A stretch of DNA of 64,000 nucleotides from Pseudoteredinibacter isoporae (GCF_011602085.1 NZ_JAAONY010000002.1:1674001-1738000), one strand, 5' to 3'. Shown: positions 8,609 to 17,697, counted from the first letter of the stretch. A program made the numbers and translations. The notes: generated by a model not told the origin, from the letters alone.

Positions 8609-9124
8609 ATGAGCAAACCAACACCCAGCAGTGAAGCCATCCCGCTACGCATCGCTGTACTTACTGTTTCTGACACCCGCGGCAGCAGCAATGATACCTC
8701 TGGTGATTTACTGACTGAACTTTTGCAAGAAGCTGGTCACCAGCTACAACAGAGAGATTTGGTCAAAGACGACATTTACCAGATTCGTGCGGTCTGCTCT
8801 CAATGGATTGCCGACCCTGAAGTGCAGGTAGTGTTAATAACCGGCGGCACCGGTTTTTCTGGCCGCGACAGCACACCCGAAGCCGTGCGCCCCTTGCTCG
8901 ATAAAGAAGTCATCGGCTTCGGAGAAATGTTTCGTTATATTTCTCTGGAGCAAGTTGGCAGCTCGACGATTCAATCTCGCGCCATGGGCGGCTTGGTAAA
9001 CAAAACTCTGATCTTTTGCTTACCAGGTTCCAATAACGCCTGTCGAACAGCCTGGGAAGGCATCCTTCGTGAGCAGCTCGACAGCCGCCAAAAACCCTGC
9101 AACTTTGTTGGGCTGCTCAGCTAA
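8609..9124 (+). CDS. moaB: Molybdenum cofactor biosynthesis protein B
   Basis: 171 residues of the MoaB/MogA fold. Visible motifs: IAVLTVSDTRG, the VVLITGGTGFSGRDSTPEAV loop that binds the pterin phosphates, GFGEMFRYISLEQVG and the C-terminal FCLPGSNNACRTAWEGI. MoaB/MogA proteins adenylylate molybdopterin before metal insertion; in several bacteria MoaB itself appears dispensable. GGAAAAGACAG lies before the ATG at 8609. It forms a run with mobA and moaA. Confidence 0.93.
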   Translation: MSKPTPSSEAIPLRIAVLTVSDTRGSSNDTSGDLLTELLQEAGHQLQQRDLVKDDIYQIRAVCSQWIADPEVQVVLITGGTGFSGRDSTPEAVRPLLDKEVIGFGEMFRYISLEQVGSSTIQSRAMGGLVNKTLIFCLPGSNNACRTAWEGILREQLDSRQKPCNFVGLLS

Positions 9125-9163
9125 ACGGCGCCCGATACATTTACTTTCCCGGAGGGCAGAGCC

Positions 9164-9538
9164 ATGAACTTAAATCAAGTAACCGTTGCTGCCCATGACA
9201 TGCCCAAGTCCGTAGCCTTTTACCAAAAGCTCGGGCTGACACTGATTGTAGATACGCCCCACTACGCCCGCTTCGAATGCCCGGACGGTGAATCGACGTT
9301 CTCATTGCACAAAGTGGATCAAAAACCGCCGATTAACGACACCATTATTTATTTTGAGTGCGCCGGACTTGATCGCGAGTACCAACGTTTGCTTGATGCC
9401 GGCATCGATTTTATTCAGGCGCCAACTGACCAACGCTGGCTGTGGCGGGAAGCTCGCCTTTACGACCCAAGTGACAATCAGGTTTGCTTATTCTGGGGTG
9501 GTGAGAATCGCAAAAATCCTCCCTGGCGGGTAAACTGA
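9164..9538 (+). CDS. VOC/glyoxalase-fold family protein
   Basis: A 124-residue vicinal-oxygen-chelate protein with two beta-alpha-beta-beta-beta modules. MPKSVAFYQKLGLTLI starts the fold, and the C-terminal end reads WLWREARLYDPSDNQVCLFWGG. Members include glyoxalase I, dioxygenases and antibiotic-binding proteins. The pattern does not identify a substrate. CCGGAGGGCAGAGCC gives a good ribosome site. It is co-directional with the molybdopterin genes, 39 bp after moaB. Confidence 0.83.
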   Translation: MNLNQVTVAAHDMPKSVAFYQKLGLTLIVDTPHYARFECPDGESTFSLHKVDQKPPINDTIIYFECAGLDREYQRLLDAGIDFIQAPTDQRWLWREARLYDPSDNQVCLFWGGENRKNPPWRVN

Positions 9539-9591
9539 CAAGCTTTGCGGGAAGCCCTGCTCCCCACGACACTGAACACAAAGAGACCACC

Positions 9592-9885
9592 ATGGACAAG
9601 CAAACCCAAACCGAGCTTGAAGCTGCGACGTTTCGTCGTCTGCTCAAACACCTCGACGAACGCAAAGATGTACAAAACATTGACCTCATGATCCTTGCGG
9701 GCTTTTGTCGCAATTGCCTCGGCAAATGGTATAAGGCCGCTGCCGATGAGCGGGATATCGAGCTTGATGCTGAACAAGCGCGAGACATTGTCTACGGTAT
9801 GCCCTATGCTGAGTGGAAGGCCAATCATCAACAGGAAGCCACTCCCGAGCAACTGGCCGCTTTTGCTAAACTGCAAAACAAATAA
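9592..9885 (+). CDS. DUF1244 family protein
   Basis: A 97-residue, wholly alpha-helical small protein. The family mark is the CxxC-containing stretch LAGFCRNCLGKWYKAAADE with DIVYGMPYAEWKANHQ following. DUF1244 proteins are widespread in proteobacteria and have no established function. The ATG at 9592 follows AGAGACCACC. It sits between VOC and MOSC genes on the same strand (26 bp to the latter), which suggests co-transcription but not a shared role. Confidence 0.88.
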   Translation: MDKQTQTELEAATFRRLLKHLDERKDVQNIDLMILAGFCRNCLGKWYKAAADERDIELDAEQARDIVYGMPYAEWKANHQQEATPEQLAAFAKLQNK

Positions 9886-9911
9886 ACCCCTCCGGCGAAT
9901 AAGGAAAGTGC

Positions 9912-10784
9912 ATGCCACGCGTTAGAGTCACCGACATTTTTATTTACCCGGTTAAATCCCTGCGCGGTATTGCTTTGAGCCAGTCCAGTTTGACCTATAC
10001 CGGTCTGCTGCATGATCGGAGCTGGATGGTGGTTCGCGCTGATAATGGGCAGTTTGTCTCCCAGCGTCAGCTGCCCAAGATGTGCCTAGTCAGCACCGGC
10101 ATTGGCGAGCATCACCTGAGCCTGAAGAGCCAGCCACTGATGCCCGGGAATCCCGAGATTCACATTCCTTTCAACCTCCCCGTCGAGAACGAAATGAAAG
10201 CTCAGGTCTGGAGCGACGAATGCCGGGTTCTGGATGCAGGCGATGAAGCCGGGCAATGGCTGACAGAAGCTCTCAACAGCCCCAAACCCCTGCGCCTGGT
10301 TGCTATGGCGCCGGATTTTAAACGTCTGCAAAGCAAGACCGACCGTTTCGGGGATCAAGCGGCCATCTTTGCCGATGCCGCACCTTACCTGATTGCTAAT
10401 CGTGATTCGCTGGAAGTCCTCAACCAAAGGCTGGTCGCCGAAGACAAGGCCACGGCCTGCATCGAACAGTTCCGCCCCAATATTGTGGTCGCCGGCCTGG
10501 AGCCCTTCAGCGAACACGATTATGTGCGTCTGCACAGCTCCGGAGGTGAATACACTCTGCAGCTACACGATCGCTGCGAGCGCTGCACCATGATTGGCAT
10601 TAATCCGGATACCGCCGAGAAATACGCCGAACAGGAGCCCTATCGTACCCTTGCCCTGTTCAACCACATGCCCGACAAACCCCAAGCCGCAGCCTTTGGC
10701 GAAAACGCCAGCCTTCTGCGTGGAGATGGACAGAATATCGGTGTTGGAGACTGGCTCTCGATCGACCGGGAACTGTCGGAATAA
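9912..10784 (+). CDS. MOSC domain protein with N-terminal beta-barrel
   Basis: 290 residues. Residues 1-130 form the MOSC N-terminal barrel (IFIYPVKSLRGIALSQS, GLLHDRSWMVV, QFVSQRQLPKM). The second half is the MOSC domain, with EQFRPNIVVAG and the conserved cysteine in CERCTMIGINP. MOSC proteins (YcbX, mARC) bind molybdenum cofactor and reduce N-hydroxylated or sulfoxide substrates. Unlike YcbX there is no C-terminal ferredoxin domain, so an external electron donor would be needed. Its position four genes after mobA fits a molybdenum link. GGAAAG precedes the ATG. Confidence 0.9.
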   Translation: MPRVRVTDIFIYPVKSLRGIALSQSSLTYTGLLHDRSWMVVRADNGQFVSQRQLPKMCLVSTGIGEHHLSLKSQPLMPGNPEIHIPFNLPVENEMKAQVWSDECRVLDAGDEAGQWLTEALNSPKPLRLVAMAPDFKRLQSKTDRFGDQAAIFADAAPYLIANRDSLEVLNQRLVAEDKATACIEQFRPNIVVAGLEPFSEHDYVRLHSSGGEYTLQLHDRCERCTMIGINPDTAEKYAEQEPYRTLALFNHMPDKPQAAAFGENASLLRGDGQNIGVGDWLSIDRELSE

Positions 10785-10918
10785 CCAACCCTAATAGGGT
10801 ATATACGCCCCGCACATTCTGTCGTACTGTGCCCGCCACTGTGAACAAATCTACCAGTTTTGAGGTCTACCCCCTGGGCACCGCATAGCTTTTCTGCGCT
10901 GCAGACGAGGAGAAAATA

Positions 10919-12334
10919 ATGAGCAAATTACACGACAAGTTTTACATCAATGGCCAGTGGCAAAACGCCAAGGGCCAGGGTCGCCACGACGTGATCCACC
11001 CCGCCACAGAAGAAGTGGTCGCCACAGTTGCCCTGGGCAATCAAGATGATGTCGATGCCGCCATCAGCGCCGCACGCGCCGCCTTTGACAGCTGGAGCAC
11101 CAGCAGTGCTGAGTTCCGCGCAGAACTGATTCGCAAAGCCGCTGCCCGTCTGCGCGAGCGCCGCGAAGAATTGGTTACTGCGGTATCCCAGTCCATGGGC
11201 TGCCCTCCGCACATCACACCCTGGCTGCAAATCGACGGCCCTGTTAGCGCCTTTGAAGGCTACGCTGATCGCTGTGTCGATATGGAAAAAGTCAGAGAAG
11301 TGAACAACTCTTTGGTAGTAAAAGAAGCGGCCGGCGTCTGCGCTTTCATTAACCCATGGAACTACCCCCTAAACCAATTGATGGGCAAGATCGCCCCGGC
11401 CCTCGCAGCGGGTTGCACCATGGTGGTTAAGCCTTCCGAGCAAACCCCTCTGCAAGACATTATCGTTGCTGAAGTGCTGGATGAAGTTGGCTTCCCCGCT
11501 GGTGTGTTCAATTTGGTTATTGGCTTGGGTCATGAAGTGGGAGCAGCCCTTTCCAGCCATCCGGAAGTGGATGTGGTGTCCTTCACCGGCTCAACCCGCG
11601 CCGGCATTCTGGTGGCCGAAGCGGCAGCTCCGACCGTAAAGCGTGTCACCCAGGAACTTGGCGGCAAATCGGCCTTTATCATCACTGAAGATGCCGATCT
11701 GGACGCGGCGGTACGCTGCGGTGTTGACGACGTTATGATCAACACCGGTCAAACCTGCACCGCCCTGACCCGCATGTTGGTACCTGCCAGCCGCTACGAG
11801 GAAGCGACTCAAATAGCGAAAGCTCATACTGAATCTCTCACTGTCGGCTATGACAATGAAGAGGTCTATGTTGGCCCAATGTCTTCTGCCCGTCAGCGTG
11901 ACACCGTTCAGCGCTACATCGAAATTGGCATGGAAGAAGCCACCCTCTTGACCGGCGGCTTGGGCGCACCGGAAGGCCTGGAGAAAGGCTTTTACGTTAA
12001 ACCAACCATCTTCAGTGATGCGAACAATGACATGCGCATCGCTCGCGAAGAGATCTTCGGCCCGGTTCTGGTCATGATCCCGTATCAGGATCTGGAAGAT
12101 GCCGTTGCCATTGCGAATGACACACCTTACGGCCTGTCCAGCGGCGTATACGCCAAAACCAAGGAAGATGGAATTGCCATCGCTCGCCGCATGCGTGCCG
12201 GCCAGTGCTATGTGAATGGTGGCGGCTTTAACTACGATGCTCCGTTTGGTGGCTACAAGCAGTCCGGTAATGGCCGTGAATGGGGTGACGAAGGTCTGCA
12301 TGAGTTCGTAGAAACCAAGGCGATTCAGTTGTAA
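10919..12334 (+). CDS. NAD(P)+-dependent aldehyde dehydrogenase
   Basis: 471 residues, full length for the superfamily. Seen in order: FYINGQW at the N-terminus, FINPWNYPLNQ, VVKPSEQTP, FTGSTRAG, the general base in QELGGKSAF, and the nucleophile C280 in NTGQTCTALTR. The C-terminus has NGGGFNYDAPFGGYKQSGNGRE. This resembles betaine/aryl-aldehyde type dehydrogenases; the substrate cannot be read from sequence. GACGAGGAG lies just before the ATG. A terminator follows, so it appears monocistronic. Confidence 0.93.
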   Translation: MSKLHDKFYINGQWQNAKGQGRHDVIHPATEEVVATVALGNQDDVDAAISAARAAFDSWSTSSAEFRAELIRKAAARLRERREELVTAVSQSMGCPPHITPWLQIDGPVSAFEGYADRCVDMEKVREVNNSLVVKEAAGVCAFINPWNYPLNQLMGKIAPALAAGCTMVVKPSEQTPLQDIIVAEVLDEVGFPAGVFNLVIGLGHEVGAALSSHPEVDVVSFTGSTRAGILVAEAAAPTVKRVTQELGGKSAFIITEDADLDAAVRCGVDDVMINTGQTCTALTRMLVPASRYEEATQIAKAHTESLTVGYDNEEVYVGPMSSARQRDTVQRYIEIGMEEATLLTGGLGAPEGLEKGFYVKPTIFSDANNDMRIAREEIFGPVLVMIPYQDLEDAVAIANDTPYGLSSGVYAKTKEDGIAIARRMRAGQCYVNGGGFNYDAPFGGYKQSGNGREWGDEGLHEFVETKAIQL

Positions 12335-12379
12335 GTTTCTCTACTGCACCGTCCCTGGTGCACTTATGTTGTAAGTTCG

Positions 12380-12408
12380 GGCCACGGCGTCTGCCTGTGG
12401 CCTGATTT
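12380..12408 (+). terminator. Terminator after aldehyde dehydrogenase
   Basis: GGCCACGG pairs with CTGTGGCC (8 bp, one G-U) over a 7-nt loop and is followed by TGATTTTCC. It lies 46 bp past the stop codon. Confidence 0.65.
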
Positions 12409-12542
12409 TCCTCCCCTCCTCTTCCTTGTCTCTTTTTTTAATCTTTCGCTGATCTGAGTAACGGCAAGCTTGCGCCAGCAATGCTAAAATCTGCCTTGTT
12501 TAAATGCACTTCCCAAACCCGGCCTACATTAGGAATCTGACT

Positions 12543-13508
12543 ATGCACCATACGCTTGTAATCTACGCTGGCGGCACCATTGGTATGGCGCCGGGACCCG
12601 ACGGCTTAGCGCCGAACGAGGAACTGGAAAGCAATTTGCGTCACGCTCTGGCATCCCATGAACAAATGGCCGATTTCGACTTTCTGAGCCTGCGACCACT
12701 GATCGACAGCTCAGACGCCACCCCCAGTGACTGGCAGCGACTGGCCGATACGATTAGCCAGCATCGCGACTATCAGTCCTATATTGTTCTTCATGGCACT
12801 GACACCATGGCTTTCTCGGCAGCCGCCCTGTCCTATATGTTCGCGGGCAGTGACAAGGCCATTGTTTTTACCGGATCACAAGTTCCTTTACTACTGCCGG
12901 AAAACGATGCTGTCGATAACTTTATCGGTGCATTGCGCAGCCGGGATGCGGGCTACTCAGGAGTCGGCCTGTATTTTGGTGGCGAACTGTTACCTGCAAA
13001 CCGCTGCCACAAAGCCAGCAGTCGGGATTTTCACGCTTTTGTGAATGATAACGGCAAAGGACAAGCTCCCAACAAAGCCTTTCAATACACCGGCTCCATT
13101 TCCCAGGAGCAACACGAAAGCGTTGGTATTATTTATTTCTACCCCGGTATTAGTGCACAGGCTATCCGCCAAAGCCTGGCCACAGACAAGCTCAAATTAG
13201 TTTTGTTGCTGAGCTTTGGGGCAGGTAATATACCCGCCGCCGACGCGGCACTGGTGAACGAACTGGAGAGCGCCAAAGCGCGAGGCATTTGCCTGTTCAA
13301 TATCAGCCAATGCCGTCACGGAGGTGTGCAACAGGATTGCTATGCCACAGGCAGTATTCTCAGTCGTTGCGGCGTGAGACACGCTGGCGATATCAATCTG
13401 GAAGCCGCCTTTGCGAAGGCCCATATCCTTCTGGCGCAAGGGCTTGAAGGTGAAACGCTGGGTGACGCGATGTGCGAAAATCTGGCCGGCGAAATACGCA
13501 GCGAATAA
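12543..13508 (+). CDS. ansA: Type I L-asparaginase
   Basis: 321 residues. The first catalytic threonine lies in YAGGTIGM and the second in VLHGTDTMAFSAAALS, the two asparaginase signatures; FTGSQVPL follows. It hydrolyses asparagine to aspartate and ammonia. No signal peptide, so the cytoplasmic type I enzyme is the best fit. The start at 12543 is chosen because TTAGGAATCTGACT precedes it; an in-frame ATG at 12504 has no ribosome site and adds residues before the first strand. Co-directional with the aminotransferase gene 59 bp downstream. Confidence 0.92.
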   Translation: MHHTLVIYAGGTIGMAPGPDGLAPNEELESNLRHALASHEQMADFDFLSLRPLIDSSDATPSDWQRLADTISQHRDYQSYIVLHGTDTMAFSAAALSYMFAGSDKAIVFTGSQVPLLLPENDAVDNFIGALRSRDAGYSGVGLYFGGELLPANRCHKASSRDFHAFVNDNGKGQAPNKAFQYTGSISQEQHESVGIIYFYPGISAQAIRQSLATDKLKLVLLLSFGAGNIPAADAALVNELESAKARGICLFNISQCRHGGVQQDCYATGSILSRCGVRHAGDINLEAAFAKAHILLAQGLEGETLGDAMCENLAGEIRSE

Positions 13509-13567
13509 TGCCGCTGCCATAAAAAGAACTGAATACATCAAGTACGATAAAGACAATAGGAAACACC

Positions 13568-14755
13568 ATGGCAACAACCTTTTATCCTCCGCAAAGAACC
13601 TTGATGGGCCCAGGCCCTTCCGATGTTAGCCCTCGAGTTTTAGCGGCACTTGGCCGCCCAACCATTGGCCATCTCGACCCGGAATTCGTCACGCTTATGG
13701 ACGAAATCAAAGGCCTTTTGCAAATGGCTTTTCAAACGGACAATCAACTCACCATCCCCATTTCCGCACCGGGTTCAGCCGGTATGGAAGCCTGTTTTGT
13801 CAATCTGCTGGCCCCTGGCGATAAAGCCATCGTTTGCCAAAACGGTGTGTTTGGCGGCCGTATGAAAGAAAATGTAGAGCGTTGTGGTGCTACCGCCATC
13901 ATGGTGGAAGACGACTGGGGCACACCAGTCAGTGTCGATAAAGTTAGCGCCGCTTTTGCTGCACATCCGGATGCCAAAGTTCTGGCATTTGTTCACGCGG
14001 AAACCTCAACCGGCGTTGAAAGTGACGCGGCGGCTTTGTGTAAAATTGCCGCCGATAACAATGCGCTGAGCATTATGGATGCCGTAACATCTTTGGGTGG
14101 TATCGAATTAAAAGTGGATGAGTGGGGCGCAGATGCCGTCTATTCTGGCTCACAAAAATGCTTGTCCTGTGTACCCGGTATTTCACCGGTAACTTTCAGC
14201 CCGAAAGCCGTTGAAGCCATTCAAAACCGTCAGCACAAGGTGCAGAGCTGGTTCCTGGATATGCAATTGGTTATGGGCTATTGGGGTGGCGATAGCAAAC
14301 GTGCTTATCACCATACCGCACCGGTAAATGCGATGTATGCCCTGCACGAATCACTGCTGATGCTGGAGGAAGAAGGCCTGGATTTAGCCTTTGAACGCCA
14401 TATGTTCCACCATGAAGCTTTGGTAAAAGGGCTGGAGGCCATGGGCCTGAACATGCTGGTTGACCAGTCTTGCCGTTTACCACAATTGAATTTGGTACAA
14501 ATTCCAGAGGGCATTGAAGACGCTGCAGTACGTTCAGCACTGCTGTCGCAATACGATCTGGAAATCGGTGCTGGCCTTGGTGCCTTCGTTGGCAAAGCAT
14601 GGCGCATCGGCCTCATGGGCCAAGCCTGTTACCAGGAAAATGTTTTGTTGTGCTTGAGCGCATTGGACAATGTACTGGCAGCACAAGGAGCGAATCATGA
14701 GCGCGGTGCCGCCGTTGCAGCCGCTATGGCACACTACGATACAGTTCAGCAGTAA
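13568..14755 (+). CDS. Class V aminotransferase (alanine/serine-glyoxylate type)
   Basis: 395 residues of PLP fold type I. The opening TLMGPGPSDVSPRVLAALG, SAPGSAGMEACFVNLL, HAETSTGVESD, MDAVTSLGGIEL and the PLP-binding lysine in YSGSQKCLS are typical of alanine-glyoxylate and serine-glyoxylate aminotransferases. The C-terminal arginine region is GKAWRIGLMG. It would convert glyoxylate to glycine with alanine or serine as donor; which donor is used is uncertain. It follows the asparaginase gene and ends in a strong terminator. Confidence 0.88.
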   Translation: MATTFYPPQRTLMGPGPSDVSPRVLAALGRPTIGHLDPEFVTLMDEIKGLLQMAFQTDNQLTIPISAPGSAGMEACFVNLLAPGDKAIVCQNGVFGGRMKENVERCGATAIMVEDDWGTPVSVDKVSAAFAAHPDAKVLAFVHAETSTGVESDAAALCKIAADNNALSIMDAVTSLGGIELKVDEWGADAVYSGSQKCLSCVPGISPVTFSPKAVEAIQNRQHKVQSWFLDMQLVMGYWGGDSKRAYHHTAPVNAMYALHESLLMLEEEGLDLAFERHMFHHEALVKGLEAMGLNMLVDQSCRLPQLNLVQIPEGIEDAAVRSALLSQYDLEIGAGLGAFVGKAWRIGLMGQACYQENVLLCLSALDNVLAAQGANHERGAAVAAAMAHYDTVQQ

Positions 14756-14770
14756 CGTAACGCTGTGCCC

Positions 14771-14800
14771 TCAAAGCCTCGGGCGCATCCGAGGCTTTGA
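14771..14800 (+). terminator. Terminator after aminotransferase
   Basis: TCAAAGCCTCGG and CCGAGGCTTTGA form a perfect 12-bp stem with a 6-nt loop, followed by AACTGTTT. It lies 16 bp after the stop codon. Confidence 0.75.
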
Positions 14801-14848
14801 AACTGTTTAACTCATAAGCTTCAAAACAAGCAAGCATCAAAAACAAGA

Positions 14849-14874
14849 AAAAGCGTATTCATCTAAATGCTTTT
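14849..14874 (-). terminator. Probable terminator of the thiolase gene
   Basis: Read on the minus strand, AAAAGCATT pairs with AAT..GCTTTT (two-base bulge) across a 6-nt loop and runs into TTTCTTGTTTTTG. It begins 8 bp past the thiolase stop. Confidence 0.5.
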
Positions 14875-14881
14875 ACTTGAG

Positions 14882-16108
14882 TTAGACCCCCACCACAAAA
14901 CTCGCCGTTGTTGTCGCACTGCCGCCGATATTTAGCGTGGCAATATTTTTTGCGTTTGCTACCTGGTAGCTGTCGGCCTGATTGCTGCTTTGTTTGTAGG
15001 CATCCAACATCATGCGCACACCGGTTGCGCCAACCGGATGCCCCAAACCAATTAATCCACCACTCGGGTTTATCGGTAAACGACCACCCATAGCAATATC
15101 ACCAGCTTCAATGACCTTCCAGGATTCACCCGGAGGGGTAATACCAAAGTGATCAATGGCCATATATTCGGTCATAGCAAAGCAATCGTGAGTTTCAATT
15201 GCATCGATCGCTTCAAGCTCAACATTCGCGCGCTTAAACGCTTGCTGGATGGCCTGATTCACATGGGGGAATACCAATTGTTGCTCTGCACTGGCAGTAA
15301 TCTTGTCAGCGTATGCAATGCCTGCCGTCGTATGCCCCCAACCTTTAATACGCGGAATGGAATCCAGAGCCAAGCCGTTTCGTTTTGCATAATCTTCAGC
15401 GAAACCTTTTGAGGCCAAAAATACCACCGCCGCACCATCGGTAATTTGCCCACAGTCATTTCGGCGAACACGACCACTGATAACAGGGTTTAATTCATCG
15501 TTTTCACCGAAGGCACCTTCCGCAAATTCCCAGGCGCGAGATTGTGAATTGGGGTTGAGCCGTGCATTGTCATAATTGATTCGGGCAATTTCACCCAAGT
15601 GCGCGTAATCAATGCCATAACGCTTTTCATATTCCAGCGTCAATTCGCTGAACATATGCGGCCACATAAAAGTGACCCCCTGTCCTTCATGCCCAGTCCA
15701 TGCTGCGGAACCAAGGTACTCAGCGCCCTTATCACCGGGGACATTTCGCATGTATTCGACACCGAGCACACAGGCGCTCTCGTAACGACCGGATTCGATA
15801 TCTGCCATTGCGGCAAGAATGGCCATACTGCCTGAGGCGCAGGCGGCTTCATGGCGAGAAATGGGCAACCCTCGAAATTCGGGAATTTTTTGTGCGAGAA
15901 CGCCACCGAGCATTCCCTGGCCACAAAACAGCTCACCCACAAAATTACCGACATGGGCACACTGAATATCCTCAGCATTGAGCTGGCTGTCGCTGAGACC
16001 ATCGCGCACCACCTCCTCCATCATGTCACCAATTTCCAAGCCCTGGCGTGACCAGTTGCGGGCAAAGTCGCTCTGGGCTCCACCTAGAATAAAAACATCG
16101 TTTGGCAT
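14882..16108 (-). CDS. Thiolase family acetyl-CoA acyltransferase
   Basis: 408 residues of the thiolase fold. The nucleophile is C90 in HEAACASGSMA, HDCFAMTEY holds the conserved His of the SCP2-like subgroup, and NPSGGLIGLGHPVGATG is the C-terminal signature. SCP-x/SCP2-like thiolases lack the second catalytic cysteine of FadA/AtoB, and here the usual CxG end motif is replaced by NIGGSATTTASFVV. They act on branched or unusual acyl-CoAs, or are non-canonical. GGGAGATACAAA precedes the ATG. It stands alone, 167 bp from rimI. Confidence 0.88.
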   Translation of the reverse strand: MPNDVFILGGAQSDFARNWSRQGLEIGDMMEEVVRDGLSDSQLNAEDIQCAHVGNFVGELFCGQGMLGGVLAQKIPEFRGLPISRHEAACASGSMAILAAMADIESGRYESACVLGVEYMRNVPGDKGAEYLGSAAWTGHEGQGVTFMWPHMFSELTLEYEKRYGIDYAHLGEIARINYDNARLNPNSQSRAWEFAEGAFGENDELNPVISGRVRRNDCGQITDGAAVVFLASKGFAEDYAKRNGLALDSIPRIKGWGHTTAGIAYADKITASAEQQLVFPHVNQAIQQAFKRANVELEAIDAIETHDCFAMTEYMAIDHFGITPPGESWKVIEAGDIAMGGRLPINPSGGLIGLGHPVGATGVRMMLDAYKQSSNQADSYQVANAKNIATLNIGGSATTTASFVVGV

Positions 16109-16275
16109 TTTGTATCTCCCGATTGTTCAGTTCCCCAAGGGCTGAAAAAGGCTTCCAAGTAATAACTTTTATTATGAGACTTAAGATTATCGGAAAGCCG
16201 CCACGCCAGCAAGCACCATCTGATGACAAAAAGGTGGCTTTATTCGTCGAGTTTTCTCAGAGTAGCCAGCAGCGA

Positions 16276-16731
16276 TCAGGAAACGTTCAACGTCAGTGCG
16301 TAGAGTAAAGCGTCTTCACGCCCATTCTTCTGACAAGGGTAATAGTTTGGGCGACAACCCAGCTGATGGAAGCCAAGCTTTTCATAAAGCCCGATCGCGG
16401 AACCATTTGACGCCCGCACCTCAAGAAAAATTTCCTGAATGCTGGGATCAAGCTGCGCAATGAGATGTTTCAGCAAACGTGCGCCATAAGCTTTTCCCTG
16501 GTGCTCAGGCGACACAGCAATATTCAATAACTCAGCCTGATCGGCTATTTGGGAAGCCACATAGTAGCCGGCTAGCTGACCACCAATTTCGAGCGAGGCG
16601 TGTAGATGGCGTTCGCAATTGAGGCGTCTGGAAAACTGATTCACTGGCCAAGGGTGGCTGTGGGCCTGCTGCTCGATCTGAATTAAAGAGGCCAGATCAC
16701 TTTCAAGAATCGGACGAATTAATTCAGACAT
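16276..16731 (-). CDS. rimI: Ribosomal protein S18 alanine N-acetyltransferase
   Basis: A 151-residue GNAT acetyltransferase that in E. coli acetylates the N-terminal alanine of S18. IRPILESDLASLIQIEQQAH opens the fold; the acetyl-CoA loop is VSPEHQGKAYGARLLKHLI and the C-terminal part has LEVRASNGSAIGLYEKLGF. Size and motifs fit RimI. It begins 12 bp after the HolD-like gene, the same order as holD-rimI in E. coli, so they are probably co-transcribed. Confidence 0.9.
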   Translation of the reverse strand: MSELIRPILESDLASLIQIEQQAHSHPWPVNQFSRRLNCERHLHASLEIGGQLAGYYVASQIADQAELLNIAVSPEHQGKAYGARLLKHLIAQLDPSIQEIFLEVRASNGSAIGLYEKLGFHQLGCRPNYYPCQKNGREDALLYALTLNVS

Positions 16732-16743
16732 TTGCTCAGTACG

Positions 16744-17637
16744 TTACTCAGTGTGACGGGCTAATGTCTGGCGCATAGCACGCCAGGCACTGGCCTTGAG
16801 CCGAGGACGCTCCAACATCTCTGCCAAACTCGGCATGGTAATCAGCTGTTCGGCCGGACTCACACTGGCCGACGCCAGCTGTTCAGTTTTGATCAGGTGC
16901 CCAAAGCCATTGTTCTGTTCAGGCACAATACCCGCAGGCAACAAGTGAAACGCATCCTCACCCATCAACCACCAGCTAGCGACGGGGCGTTCGAGCAGTG
17001 TTTCCAGAAAAGCCCCCAGCATTTCACGGGCCGCCTCAGCACCGGTATCGGCCTGGGGCATGTCGAACATTGGCCACTGCAACACTTGTGCTTTGGATAG
17101 ATTGCCAAGCTTTAAGCCGTAAGCTTGCAACATACTCAAGAGAAGCTTTTCTGTTGGCAGGGCTTTTTCGCTATGACGGCTGTCGACAACAAGCAGGTCG
17201 TCAAAACGCCAGACACTCAAACTGAAATTCAGAGCTTCAACTGGCTCGGCATTTGTTTCTTCATCAAGGGAAGCCTTGTCCGCAGGCGCTGGTCGAGATT
17301 TTTTCGCAGCTTTTTCCGGCTCAAAATCCGCCAATAACTCTGCCGCCCCTACCGCAGCTGCCCTTCGATCCGAAGGTGCGTCAATGGCGGTTGGATTTGC
17401 TGGGGCCATCTGGGTTGCAGGATCTGAAGCCGCAGCCATTCTCGGAGCCTGCTGCAGCTGAGGCATTGGTGATGCCTGTTCTGGCGCCCCCGCGGCTACA
17501 GGTTCCACTCCTGCACCTATTACAGAAACAGGCCACTCGCACTCCTGAGGAACAGGCGCATTAGGTAACAGACAGCGTGGCATATAGCTGTCGATCCCCA
17601 TAGCAGAGAGGTATTGGTGGCGGGTGGTTTCAAACAT
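16744..17637 (-). CDS. HolD-like protein with long Ala/Pro linker
   Basis: 297 residues with no confident family match. Three parts can be seen. Residues 1-30 (RHQYLSAMGIDSYMPRCLL) resemble the N-terminal chi-binding peptide of DNA polymerase III psi (HolD). Residues 40-130 are a low-complexity stretch rich in Ala, Pro, Gln and Met. The C-terminal 160 residues form a compact alpha/beta domain (WRFDDLLVVDSRHSEKALP, LLSMLQAYGLKL, SWWLMGEDAFHLLPAG). HolD of E. coli is only 137 residues. The place before rimI supports HolD. There is no signal peptide. Confidence 0.6.
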   Translation of the reverse strand: MFETTRHQYLSAMGIDSYMPRCLLPNAPVPQECEWPVSVIGAGVEPVAAGAPEQASPMPQLQQAPRMAAASDPATQMAPANPTAIDAPSDRRAAAVGAAELLADFEPEKAAKKSRPAPADKASLDEETNAEPVEALNFSLSVWRFDDLLVVDSRHSEKALPTEKLLLSMLQAYGLKLGNLSKAQVLQWPMFDMPQADTGAEAAREMLGAFLETLLERPVASWWLMGEDAFHLLPAGIVPEQNNGFGHLIKTEQLASASVSPAEQLITMPSLAEMLERPRLKASAWRAMRQTLARHTE

Positions 17638-17697
17638 AACAACACAGATTATTTTCGTAGCCGCTATTCTAACTCGATCCGTAATCGACGAAAACCA

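Noticed and set aside
12504-12542. Upstream ATG for the asparaginase
   Set aside because: No ribosome site; the extension precedes the conserved first strand, and the ATG at 12543 has AGGAA.
16109-16275. Possible extra gene between thiolase and rimI
   Set aside because: The 167-bp gap shows no frame with a start signal; it probably holds the thiolase promoter.
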